From Chloroflexota bacterium (GTDB taxonomy: Bacteria > Chloroflexota > UBA6077 > JACCZL01): a DNA stretch of 64,000 nucleotides. The notes below the pieces were generated by a model. That model made no database searches and was not told where the DNA came from. It saw only the letters and a list, made by a program, of their open reading frames with translations. The DNA lies in the NCBI GenBank assembly GCA_020845495.1, contig JADLFM010000205.1, positions 62,001 through 126,000 on the forward strand, in the 5' to 3' direction. The translations under genes were made by a program, and so were the position numbers. Within the stretch, counting starts at the first letter, position 1; every line of letters begins with the position of its first letter. Below, one piece after another: positions 42,633-50,773 of this stretch.

Positions 42633-43721
42633 ATGCGCGTCACCCTTCGCGAAGTCGCCCAGCGTTCGCACGTCTCGATCAGCACCGCCTCACGGGTTCT
42701 CAACGGCCGTGGCGACGTCCGGAAGGAGGTGCAGGAGCGGGTCCTGACCGCTGCCCGCGAGCTTCAGTACACCGTGAATCAGCATGCCCGCGCCCTCCGG
42801 GAAGGCACCAGCAAGACGCTTGGAGTCGTGCTGTACGACGCACGCGCCACCTCGTTCAACGGCCCCTTGCTACGTGGCATCTACGACGCCGCTACCCCGC
42901 GTGGCTACAGCGTCATGGTCTGCGACGCTGGCGCATCGGCCGAAGCCGAGCGTCAGGCATATCAGCAACTCCTCGAGCGGCGAGTGGACGGGGTGCTGAT
43001 CAACTCGGGGGTCGGCGGCGTCGAACCGCTCCGCCGGCTCGCCACGGCTGGCATGCCGTTCGTGGTGCTGAACCGCCGCATCGACGATGCCGACGGAGTC
43101 GAGGCGGACTACGTGTTGGTCGAAGCGGAACACGGCAGCTATCTCGCCACTCGCCATCTCCTGGAGCTTGGCCACGAGCGTATCCTGTACCACACGCTCG
43201 CCGGGCAGAGCGTGCCGGCGCTGGAACGCTCACCTGGGTACCGGCGGGCGCTGGCTGAGTACGGTATCCCCTTTGCGCCAGACTGCATCCTCGAAACCCC
43301 GGCCAGTCTGGCGGAGACCCATGCACGCGTTATGGATGCGATGGGCCGGCTCCGGCCGCGCCCAACGGCTGTCGTCGCTTTCAATGACCTGCACGCAACG
43401 GCCGTCCTCAAGGCGCTCGCCGATCTGAAACTGCGTGTCCCCCACGATGTCGCGGTGGTCGGGCAGAACAACCTGGAATTTACGCCCTACCTGGTGCCGC
43501 CACTGACCACCGTGGTGCACACGGTCCAGCAACTCGGTCGTCAGGGCGTCGAACTGCTGCTCCAACGACTCACCTGGCCGGACGACGAGCCGTGGCTGCC
43601 GCACCGAGTGGCGCTCGAACCGACGCTGATCGTGCGCGAGTCGTCGGGCGGCCCGCGCAGCAACGTGGCCAGGGGATCGCGGCGGGGCCGGGCAGCACGT
43701 GGGGTCAGCGCGTCGGCTTGA
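42633..43721 (+). CDS. LacI family transcriptional regulator
   Basis: The N-terminal helix-turn-helix reads TLREVAQRSHVSISTASRVL and is followed by the hinge region NQHARALREGTSKTLGVVLY. The remaining 300 residues form a periplasmic-binding-protein-like effector domain, ending its ligand part with AVVAFNDLHATAVLKAL and VAVVGQNNLEFTPYLVPPLTTV. The 362-residue length is normal apart from an Arg/Gly-rich C-terminal tail. The ATG at 42633 was chosen because the HTH begins here; no strong ribosome site precedes it. Operators of the CTGCAAACGTTGCAG type lie before this gene and before the next one, so it should repress itself and the carbohydrate locus. The effector is probably a sugar or sugar acid. 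Confidence 0.92.
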   Translation: MRVTLREVAQRSHVSISTASRVLNGRGDVRKEVQERVLTAARELQYTVNQHARALREGTSKTLGVVLYDARATSFNGPLLRGIYDAATPRGYSVMVCDAGASAEAERQAYQQLLERRVDGVLINSGVGGVEPLRRLATAGMPFVVLNRRIDDADGVEADYVLVEAEHGSYLATRHLLELGHERILYHTLAGQSVPALERSPGYRRALAEYGIPFAPDCILETPASLAETHARVMDAMGRLRPRPTAVVAFNDLHATAVLKALADLKLRVPHDVAVVGQNNLEFTPYLVPPLTTVVHTVQQLGRQGVELLLQRLTWPDDEPWLPHRVALEPTLIVRESSGGPRSNVARGSRRGRAARGVSASA

Positions 43722-43740
43722 CCGCCATGATGGCCCGTGC

Positions 43741-43775
43741 CATACTGCCTGCAAACTTTGTGGCAACGTTTGCAG
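43741..43775 (+). promoter_or_regulatory. Promoter -10 element and paired operators before the glycoside hydrolase gene
   Basis: CATACT (43741-43746) is followed by CTGCAAACTTTGTGG (43749-43763) and TGGCAACGTTTGCAG (43761-43775). The two sites start 12 bases apart, exactly as in front of the regulator gene, and share the CTGCAAACGTTGC core. This indicates that one LacI-type regulator controls both transcripts. Confidence 0.6.
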
Positions 43776-43811
43776 ATGCGTCGATGCACCCTCGGAGGCC
43801 GCTTGGAGACC

Positions 43812-45881
43812 ATGTTTGACGCGCCCGCGTCCGGATCGCGCTCAGGCGAGGCAGCCGGCACCTGGTGGCGCCTGCCGTTTGGAATGTTCCAGACCAACCT
43901 GCGCGAGATCGATGCAACCCTCGACGTTGAGGCCGTCCTCGACTATATCCAGCAGCATGGCGCCGACGCCTGGCTCGTGAACGCCGGCGGCATCCTCTCC
44001 TTCTATCCCACCGACCTGCCATTCCAGACCCGCAATCCGTACCTTGCCCAGCGCCCTGGCGGCGACATGCTGGGTGACGCGGTGCGAGGGGCGCACGCGC
44101 GTGGACTGCGGCTCGTGGCGCGCATGGACTTCTCGAAGGTTTCGGCCAGGATCGCGGCGGAGCATCCCGAGTGGCTGTACGTCTCGCCGAGCGGGCAGTC
44201 GCAGGTGTACAACGGGCTGTTCAGCGTCTGCCCGAGCGGACAGTACTACCAGGAGAAGACGTTTCAGGCGCTCGACGAGGTGATCGACCGCTATCCGGTC
44301 GACGGCTTCTTCTTCAACTGGTTCGGGTTCAACGAGGTCGACTACAGCAAGGTCTACAACGGCGTCTGCCACTGCCTGAGCTGTCAAAGCGCCTTCAAGG
44401 TCTACAGCGGCCTCGACGCGCTCCCGGATAGCCCGGCCGCGCACTCTTACGGGGTATGGCGAACGTTCGCGGCGGCTACTATCCACGACCTGACAAATCG
44501 CCTGAAAGACCACATCGCGGCGCGCCGCCCGGACGCCTTCCTGCTCGGCCGGACGGCGAACCTGATCTTCCACGAGGCGAACAACGCGCTGGGACGCGAA
44601 CTCTGGCCCCACGCGACCAGCGAATCGGTCAGCGCGCCGAAGGCACACCGCCCGGAAGTGCCGGTACTGGTCAACGCCGTGGCGTTCATGGACATGCCGT
44701 ACCGTCTGGCCGGCGAGCAGCCGGAGCAGTTCGCACAGTACCTGGCCCAGACGATTTCCCGTGGCGGCAACCCCTCGACCTACATCATGGGTCCCCCTGG
44801 CCTGATTCCGTACCCCTGCCTGCCGGTCGCAGGTGAGATCACGCGCTTCCACAAGCGCTGGCGGGACGTCTACCTCAACATGCGTCCCACAGCGCGCACC
44901 GGGCTGGTTCTGCCGAAGCAACTCACACGCTCAGCCGTGGACCACGAGCGGTCGACGGCGGAATATCGTGGGTTCTACGAGGCTCTGCAACAGACCCATG
45001 TGCCGTTCGACGTCGTACCCCAGGACGGCATTGTCGACATGGCCGCGAGCGGCGGGCTGGCCCGGTACTCGGTGTTGATCTTGCCGGACCTGGGCGAGTT
45101 AGCCGCGCCCACGGCGCGCACCCTTGATGCGTTCGTGGCCGATGGCGGCCGGCTGCTCAGTTCCGGTTCGTCGGGGCTGGCCGCTGATGGCAGCATCCAG
45201 CTCGCGAGCCTGGCTGCTGAAAGCCAGCTCGCCGTGACCCAGGGGCAGGCGCTGTGGTCCACCTGCATCGCGCCGGACCAGGAGGGGCGGAGCGGTCCAC
45301 ACCAGTATCTCGGCCCGATCCTACCGGTGTACGGGGCATACCACTTCTGCGCCTGGAAGGATGATGCCGAGCGCCATCAGGTCATGCTGGCGCGTGCCTC
45401 GTTCGGGCCGCCCGAGAAAGCGTACGGCTACGAGCCGGTCGAGCACCCCGGATACGTCGTTCGGGCGCACGGCAAGGGCCGGACTGCCATGCTCCCCTGG
45501 ACCATCGGGCGGTCCTACCGCGACCTCGGCCTCACCGTCGCCCGCGACGTCATGCATGAGATCGTGCAGGAGCTTCTGGCCGGCGATGAGGTCGTGTCGG
45601 TGGATCTGCCGGAGCATGTAGAGCTGACGATTCACCGGTCGGGCGAGCGCCTGATCGTGCACCTCGTCAACATGTCGGGCGCGCGACGGACCAACTTCGG
45701 GCCGCCCCTGCCGGTGCGCGGCGGTCAACTTCGCGTGCGGGGGGCCGGCGCGAACGCGGCCGTGCATGCCCTGGTGAGCGATGCGCCGTGCCAGACTACC
45801 CAAGATGGGGACTGGCTGAGCATCGCGCTGCCGGAGATCGATCTCTTCGACGTCATCGTCGTCAATTCCTCGGCTAGCTAA
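43812..45881 (+). CDS. Glycoside hydrolase-like protein (hypothetical GH6/beta-galactosidase trimerisation type)
   Basis: This 689-residue cytoplasmic-looking protein (no signal peptide) begins with a TIM-barrel domain of the putative glycosyl hydrolase type: WWRLPFGMFQTNLREIDATL, ADAWLVNAGGILSFYPT, ARMDFSKVSARIAAEHPEW and YPVDGFFFNWFGFNEVDY, where acidic residues could be catalytic. CHCLSCQSAF is a conserved cysteine cluster of this group. The middle part resembles the beta-galactosidase trimerisation domain (YSVLILPDLGELAAPTARTL), and the end is a beta-sandwich. The substrate is not known. It is the first structural gene of the LacI-regulated locus and has a matching operator pair 37-63 bases before its ATG. 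GGAG at 43805-43808 is close to the start. Confidence 0.75.
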   Translation: MFDAPASGSRSGEAAGTWWRLPFGMFQTNLREIDATLDVEAVLDYIQQHGADAWLVNAGGILSFYPTDLPFQTRNPYLAQRPGGDMLGDAVRGAHARGLRLVARMDFSKVSARIAAEHPEWLYVSPSGQSQVYNGLFSVCPSGQYYQEKTFQALDEVIDRYPVDGFFFNWFGFNEVDYSKVYNGVCHCLSCQSAFKVYSGLDALPDSPAAHSYGVWRTFAAATIHDLTNRLKDHIAARRPDAFLLGRTANLIFHEANNALGRELWPHATSESVSAPKAHRPEVPVLVNAVAFMDMPYRLAGEQPEQFAQYLAQTISRGGNPSTYIMGPPGLIPYPCLPVAGEITRFHKRWRDVYLNMRPTARTGLVLPKQLTRSAVDHERSTAEYRGFYEALQQTHVPFDVVPQDGIVDMAASGGLARYSVLILPDLGELAAPTARTLDAFVADGGRLLSSGSSGLAADGSIQLASLAAESQLAVTQGQALWSTCIAPDQEGRSGPHQYLGPILPVYGAYHFCAWKDDAERHQVMLARASFGPPEKAYGYEPVEHPGYVVRAHGKGRTAMLPWTIGRSYRDLGLTVARDVMHEIVQELLAGDEVVSVDLPEHVELTIHRSGERLIVHLVNMSGARRTNFGPPLPVRGGQLRVRGAGANAAVHALVSDAPCQTTQDGDWLSIALPEIDLFDVIVVNSSAS

Positions 45882-45928
45882 CTCCTCAGATTCGGATAGC
45901 CAACTCCTCGGATAAGGTGACGCGGTAC

Positions 45929-46879
45929 ATGGACGCACGCATCCCCGTTCTGGTGACCGGACAGTTCTCGGACGAGAACAAGCAGCGCATGCGGGACGCG
46001 GCACCTGCTGCCGATCTCCATTTCGTCGGCAAGCTGAGCGAGGCTGGCGACGTGCTGGAAGAGGTCGAAGCGATTGCAGGCACCGTGAAGGCAGCGGACC
46101 TCGCTCGGGCCAGGCGCCTGAAGTGGGTCCACAGTTGGATCGCAGGCGCCGACAAGGATCTCATCCCGGAGATGGTTGCCAGCCCGGTCGTGCTGACCTC
46201 GTCTGTCGGCAACGGCGCGATTCCGCTCGCCGAGCACTCGATGTTGCTGATGATCATGCTCAATCGAGACGTTCCGCGTTGGATGCGCGCCCAGGCATCG
46301 AAGACCTGGGACCGTTTCACCCATCCGGAGCTCAACGGTCTCACCGTCGGCATCGTGGGGCTCGGGAACTCCGGGTCCGATCTGGCGTTGAAGGCCCAGG
46401 CCTTCCACATGCGGGTGCTCGGTCTGCGGCGGAACGCACAGCGACCGGTACCCGGTGTGGACGAAATGTACCGCCCGGATCAGCTTCACGAGATGCTCGC
46501 GGAGTGCGACTTCGTGGTGGTCACCGCGCCAAGCACTCCTGAGACCCTCGGCATGTTCGACGAGGCGGCGTTTCGTGCGATGAAGCCATCCGGGTACTGG
46601 ATCTGCATCTCGCGCGGAGGCATCGCCGACGATGCTGCGCTGCTGCGTGCGCTCCGTGAGGGGTGGATCGCCGGAGCTGGCCTGGACGCACACGGCGTCG
46701 AGCCGCTGCCGCCGGACAGCCCGTTCTGGGATCTGCCAAACGTCATCATCACCCCGCACAACGGCGCCACCACCTTCGGCACCGCTCGGCGCAGCGTGGA
46801 GATCTTCATCGACAACTTGAAGCGCTACGTTGCTGGAGAGCCGCTCCACAACGTAGTCGACAAGCAGGCCGGATACTGA
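45929..46879 (+). CDS. D-2-hydroxyacid dehydrogenase
   Basis: An NAD-dependent 2-hydroxyacid dehydrogenase of 316 residues. The dinucleotide fold has LTVGIVGLGNSGSDLALKA, the catalytic arginine lies in ISRGGIADDAALLRAL, the acidic residue region is GAGLDAHGVEPLPPDSPFW, and the catalytic histidine is in IITPHNGATTFG. Substrates of the family include glycerate, lactate, phosphoglycerate and sugar acids. AAGGTGA at 45912-45918 supports the ATG at 45929; a GTG at 45917 is also in frame. It follows the glycoside hydrolase gene by 47 bases and is probably in the same operon, which suggests a sugar-acid substrate in the pathway. Confidence 0.9.
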   Translation: MDARIPVLVTGQFSDENKQRMRDAAPAADLHFVGKLSEAGDVLEEVEAIAGTVKAADLARARRLKWVHSWIAGADKDLIPEMVASPVVLTSSVGNGAIPLAEHSMLLMIMLNRDVPRWMRAQASKTWDRFTHPELNGLTVGIVGLGNSGSDLALKAQAFHMRVLGLRRNAQRPVPGVDEMYRPDQLHEMLAECDFVVVTAPSTPETLGMFDEAAFRAMKPSGYWICISRGGIADDAALLRALREGWIAGAGLDAHGVEPLPPDSPFWDLPNVIITPHNGATTFGTARRSVEIFIDNLKRYVAGEPLHNVVDKQAGY

Positions 46880-46917
46880 GCGCCGGATCCTGAGCGAGCT
46901 ACGGAAGGGGAGCCGGC

Positions 46918-47889
46918 GTGACCTCAGAGCGTGTCATTCGCTCCGCGGCTGGGACGTCGCATGCAGGGCATCCGGCAGTCCCCATCGTCGTGCGGCGCAC
47001 GAGACGGTACCGGCACGGCTATGCGCCGTGGCTGTTGTTGACGCCGTGGCTCATCGGCCTGTTTGCGATCACGCTGGGGCCAATGCTGGCCTCTCTGTAT
47101 CTCTCGTTCACGAACTACAACCTGCTCGGCGCGGCCCGATGGATCGGTCTGCGCAACTACGTCGAGCTCTTCACGGATGACCCCCGCTTCTACGCGGCCG
47201 TTGGCGTGACCTTCAAGTACGTCGTGGCGTCCGTGCCCCTGCAACTCGTGTTCGCGCTCGCCATCGCCATCGTGCTGAACCAGGGCTTGTCCGGGCTTAC
47301 TCTCTATCGCTCGCTGTACTACCTGCCATCGCTGCTCGGGTCGAGCGTGGCGATTGCCCTCTTGTGGCGCCAGATCTTCGGTTCGGCCGGCCTCGTTAAT
47401 CAGGTGCTCGGAGCGCTCGGGTTCACCAACCTGCCGGCCTGGATCGCGACCCCGGAGTATGCGCTCGGTACGCTCGTCTTGCTCCACGTGTGGACGTTCG
47501 GGTCGCCGATGATCATCTTCCTGGCCGGCCTTCGCCAGATCCCACGCGACTTGTACGAAGCAGCGTCCGTCGACGGAGCCGGGTGGTGGACTCAGTTCTG
47601 GCAGATCACCCTTCCGCTGCTCAGCCCGGTGATCTTCTTCAACCTGGTCCTCCAGATGATCCATTCCTTCCAGAGCTTCACCCAATCGTTCGTGGTCAGT
47701 GGAGGGACCGGCGGGCCGGTCGATTCGACGCTGCTCTACACGCTGTACATGTACCAGCAGGCGTTCACCGACTTTCGGATGGGCTACGCATCCGCGATGG
47801 CCTGGCTGCTGATGATCGCCGTCGGCTCGCTGACCGGGCTCGCCTTCTGGACGTCCAGGTACTGGGTTCATTACGCGGGAGACAAGTGA
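46918..47889 (+). CDS. Sugar ABC transporter permease, MalF-type
   Basis: A 323-residue inner-membrane permease of a carbohydrate importer. It has six predicted helices, starting with PWLLLTPWLIGLFAITLGPM, and the EAA loop that contacts the ATPase (DLYEAASVDGAGWWTQFW). The family's typical RSLYYLPSLLGSSVAIALLW is present. The N-terminal Arg-rich tail is cytoplasmic. AGGGGAG lies just before the GTG start. The stop codon overlaps the next permease start (TGATG), so the pair is translationally coupled. No ATPase gene is in the cluster, so a shared MsmX-like ATPase encoded elsewhere is likely. Confidence 0.92.
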   Translation: MTSERVIRSAAGTSHAGHPAVPIVVRRTRRYRHGYAPWLLLTPWLIGLFAITLGPMLASLYLSFTNYNLLGAARWIGLRNYVELFTDDPRFYAAVGVTFKYVVASVPLQLVFALAIAIVLNQGLSGLTLYRSLYYLPSLLGSSVAIALLWRQIFGSAGLVNQVLGALGFTNLPAWIATPEYALGTLVLLHVWTFGSPMIIFLAGLRQIPRDLYEAASVDGAGWWTQFWQITLPLLSPVIFFNLVLQMIHSFQSFTQSFVVSGGTGGPVDSTLLYTLYMYQQAFTDFRMGYASAMAWLLMIAVGSLTGLAFWTSRYWVHYAGDK

Positions 47890-48767
47890 TGAACGACGCG
47901 GCTACGCACGACGCGGCGTCGACCCTGACGCGCCGCCAGCGACTTTCGGCCCGGCACCTGGCGGCGCACGTGGCGATCGTCGCGCTGGGGCTGGTGATGC
48001 TCTACCCGGTGCTGTGGATGGTCTCGAGCGCGTTCAAGCCTCCGCAGTTGATCTTCACCGAGCCGGGCCTGTGGCCGCGACAGATCACGTTCGAGAACTG
48101 GGCGCTGGGCTGGATGGGGCTCGGCATCCCGTTCTCGCGCTTCTTCTTCAACTCGACCGTCATCGCCGGACTATCGGTGCTCGGCAACCTGTGCTCCTGC
48201 TCGATCGCAGCCTACGCCTTCGCGCGCCTGGAGTTCCATCTCAAGCCGCTGCTGTTCGCCCTGATGCTGGGAACCATCATGCTCCCATTTCAGGTCGTGA
48301 TGGTGCCGCAGTACATCCTCTTTCAGGGGCTGGGCTGGACGAACACGCCGCTGCCGTTGATCGTGCCCAAGTTCCTGGCAGTCGACGCCTTCTTCGTCTT
48401 CTTGCTGGTGCAGTTCATTCGCGGCCTGCCGCGCGAACTGGACGATGCCGCCACGGTCGACGGGTGCGGGCCGCTCGGCGTGTTCTGGCGGATCATCTTC
48501 CCGCTCTTGCGGCCGGCCCTGGCGGTGACGGCGGTCTTCACCTTCATTTGGAGCTGGAACGACTTTCTCGGCCCCTTGATCTACCTCACGGCGACAGACA
48601 ACTACACGGTTTCGATCGCGCTGAATGCGTTCCTGGACTCGACCGGGACGTCAAACTGGGGCGCGATGTTCGCTATGTCGGTGCTCTCGCTTGTGCCGCT
48701 GTTCCTGGTCTTCGTGTTCGCCCAGAAGCAGCTTGTGCAGGGCATCGCAACGACTGGCCTCAAGTGA
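47889..48767 (+). CDS. Sugar ABC transporter permease, MalG-type
   Basis: The partner permease of 292 residues. It begins with a cytoplasmic tail and a helix LAAHVAIVALGLVMLYPVLW, then the family stretch WMVSSAFKPPQLIF. The EAA loop is ELDDAATVDGCGPLGVFWRI, and the last helices include FTFIWSWNDFLGPLIYLT, all typical of MalG-like proteins. The start overlaps the preceding stop by one base. The final codons are part of a 23-bp duplication that continues beyond the stop. Its substrate depends on the disrupted binding protein gene downstream. Confidence 0.92.
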   Translation: MNDAATHDAASTLTRRQRLSARHLAAHVAIVALGLVMLYPVLWMVSSAFKPPQLIFTEPGLWPRQITFENWALGWMGLGIPFSRFFFNSTVIAGLSVLGNLCSCSIAAYAFARLEFHLKPLLFALMLGTIMLPFQVVMVPQYILFQGLGWTNTPLPLIVPKFLAVDAFFVFLLVQFIRGLPRELDDAATVDGCGPLGVFWRIIFPLLRPALAVTAVFTFIWSWNDFLGPLIYLTATDNYTVSIALNAFLDSTGTSNWGAMFAMSVLSLVPLFLVFVFAQKQLVQGIATTGLK

Positions 48768-48795
48768 GTCATACGACTGGCCTCAAGTGAGTCAT
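48750..48795 (+). repeat. Tandem duplication of 23 bp at a gene end
   Basis: ACGACTGGCCTCAAGTGAGT plus CAT occurs twice in succession, at 48750-48772 and 48773-48795, without mismatch. The first copy includes the last codons and stop of the MalG-type permease gene. Confidence 0.9.
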
Positions 48796-48818
48796 TGGAT
48801 GCACGGAATGGAGGGCAC

Positions 48819-50138
48819 ATGACTATCGAGACCCGTGGCCGCCGTCTGGTGTCGCGGCGCGAGTTCCTGGCCTGGAGCACGGCCGGCCTGGCGCTCGTGA
48901 CTGCTGGATCGGCCTGCTCGCAGCTCGGCATCGGGGGCGAGCCCAAGACGCTCAACGTGGCCCAATGGGGCACGGCGCAGCGGGCCGAACTGTACAAGAA
49001 GGCCATCGCGCTGTTCGTGAGCCAGAATGCCGGTGTGACGGCGGACCTTCAGTTTGCCGACCTGGCCCCCTACAACGACCGTCTGACCACGCAAGCCGCG
49101 TCGAAGAGCCTGCCCGACGTCCTGTGGATGCGCGATGACCGTATCGGGCGGTTCGGCTCCGCAGGTGCCCTGCTAGACCTCAGCCCTTACCTCGGTAAGG
49201 GGATCGACATGAAGAGCCTGAGCAGCGTGGCTGCCGCCGATGGCACCGTCGGTAAGGGCGTCTATGCACTGCCGAGCCATTACGTGGGCCAGTCCATCAT
49301 CGTCAACGCGGCCTTCATGCAGGAGAAGGGCATCAAGTACGACCAGCAGGTCAAGACCTGGGACGATCTGGCCGCGCTCGCGAAGCAGCTCACTGATCCC
49401 GGGCGGCAGTTCTGGGGCATCGCCGACCCGACCCTCGGCACCACCCAGCGTCACCTTCAGGCGTGGATTCGCCAGTCCGGCCAGGAACTGTTCACGCCGG
49501 ACGGTCAGCTCGGGTTTACGGCCGAGACGTTCGGGGCATGGCTAGAGCTCTGGAACAAGCTACGCCAGGCGAGCGTCATCCCGCCGGCCGACGTTCAGAC
49601 CCAGGCCGACGCCGGCAGCTTCGCGACGAACCTCCTCGTGCAGAATCAGGTAGCGATCGGAGCCCAGAGCACGAACCATCTGACTCAGATCCAGCGCCTG
49701 ACGCCCACGCCGATGGCGATGTTCAGCATCCCCGAGATCGCAAACGGCTCGAAGGACTGGTGGTTCTTCCCGCCGATCCTGCTGAGCATCTCGGCGAACA
49801 CCTAGAGTCCGCATCTGGCCGTCTCACTGTTCGATTTCTTCATCAACTCCGTCCCCGCCGGCAAGATTACGCGCGTGGACCAGGGCGCTCCGTCGTCGGC
49901 GGCGGTCCGCGAGGCACTGGCGCCCGAGCTCGAGCCGGCCGAGGCGGCGTTCGTCAAGCAGATCTCGCGCGAGATGACCTATCCGTCGCGAGGGCTGCCG
50001 GTCTTGCCAGCCGCGTCGGCGGCTATCGTCAAGGCTCAGTCCGATGCTGGCCAGCAGGTAGCCTTCGGCAAGGCATCCGTGTCTGAGGCCGTCGACACGT
50101 TCATGGCGGCGGCCCGAAGAGCGATCCAGGCGTCATGA
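48819..50138 (+). pseudogene. Sugar ABC transporter substrate-binding protein, interrupted by an in-frame amber codon
   Basis: The gene encodes a family 1 extracellular binding protein with a twin-arginine-like signal (SRREFLAWSTAGLALVTAG, ending in a lipobox-like GSAC) and motifs such as LNVAQWGTAQRAELYKKAI and LPDVLWMRDDRIGRFG. A TAG at 49803-49805 stops translation after about 328 residues. The same frame then continues without a break for a further 110 codons (SPHLAVSLFDFFINSVPAGK and so on) to a TGA at 50136-50138. This downstream part is the expected C-terminal domain. A single base change from CAG or AAG would explain it. GGAGGG at 48810-48815 precedes the ATG. The stop would remove the C-terminal lobe, so importer function is likely lost unless the stop is read through. 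Confidence 0.85.
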
Positions 50139-50599
50139 GCGACGCAACGCCCTGCCCGATCTGCGCCTTCGCCAACCGGACGGACGACCCGACCGCCGGC
50201 ATCGTCTTCCAGGACGAGCACTGGCTGGTGCGCTCGATCTCGAACACGCCGGCGGTGGCCGGCTGGTTGCTGCTGCAAGCTCGTCGTCACATCGCCGATT
50301 CGGCGGATCTGGACGCGGCCGAGGCGGCCAGTCTCGGCCCGATCTTGCAACGTACCAGCAGCGCCGTGCGCGAGGTCACCGGCGCAGTGCGCGTCTACCT
50401 GGGCTCCCTCAACGAGGGGAGCCCGCACTTCCACGTGCACGTCCTGCCACGCTTACCTGAGATGCCGAATGGGGCGCTCGGCTGGAGCGCGTTCGGGCTC
50501 TCGGCGCTCGCGCAGCGGGGGGAGGTCCGCGCCGATCCGGAGGACGTACGACGGATCCTGGGAGAGATCCGGGATCGACTTCAGCCCCACGCGGGATAA
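50135..50599 (+). CDS. HIT family (histidine triad) protein
   Basis: The 154-residue protein carries the histidine triad HFHVHVLPR with His98, His100 and His102, used by nucleotide hydrolases and transferases of the HIT superfamily. It begins with CPICAF, the paired cysteines seen in many HIT proteins. The family acts on dinucleotides, AMP conjugates or nucleotide sugars. The start overlaps the preceding stop (ATGA), which suggests translational coupling to the sugar-uptake operon, although its role in carbohydrate use is not evident. Confidence 0.88.
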   Translation: MSDATPCPICAFANRTDDPTAGIVFQDEHWLVRSISNTPAVAGWLLLQARRHIADSADLDAAEAASLGPILQRTSSAVREVTGAVRVYLGSLNEGSPHFHVHVLPRLPEMPNGALGWSAFGLSALAQRGEVRADPEDVRRILGEIRDRLQPHAG

Positions 50600-50773
50600 T
50601 TCGCAGCAGAGGGCACTGCCTCACAGGCGGCAGGATGGTGCAAGACAGAACGGCGTTCCTGCTCGTCCGTTTGAATGGGTGCAGTGCCGCCGACCGCCGG
50701 CTGCGCGGTAGCTCCGCGCCTCAGATCGAGGTGGCGAGGGCTGCCGCGCGGGCGGGGCGGCTCAGGAGCCGCT

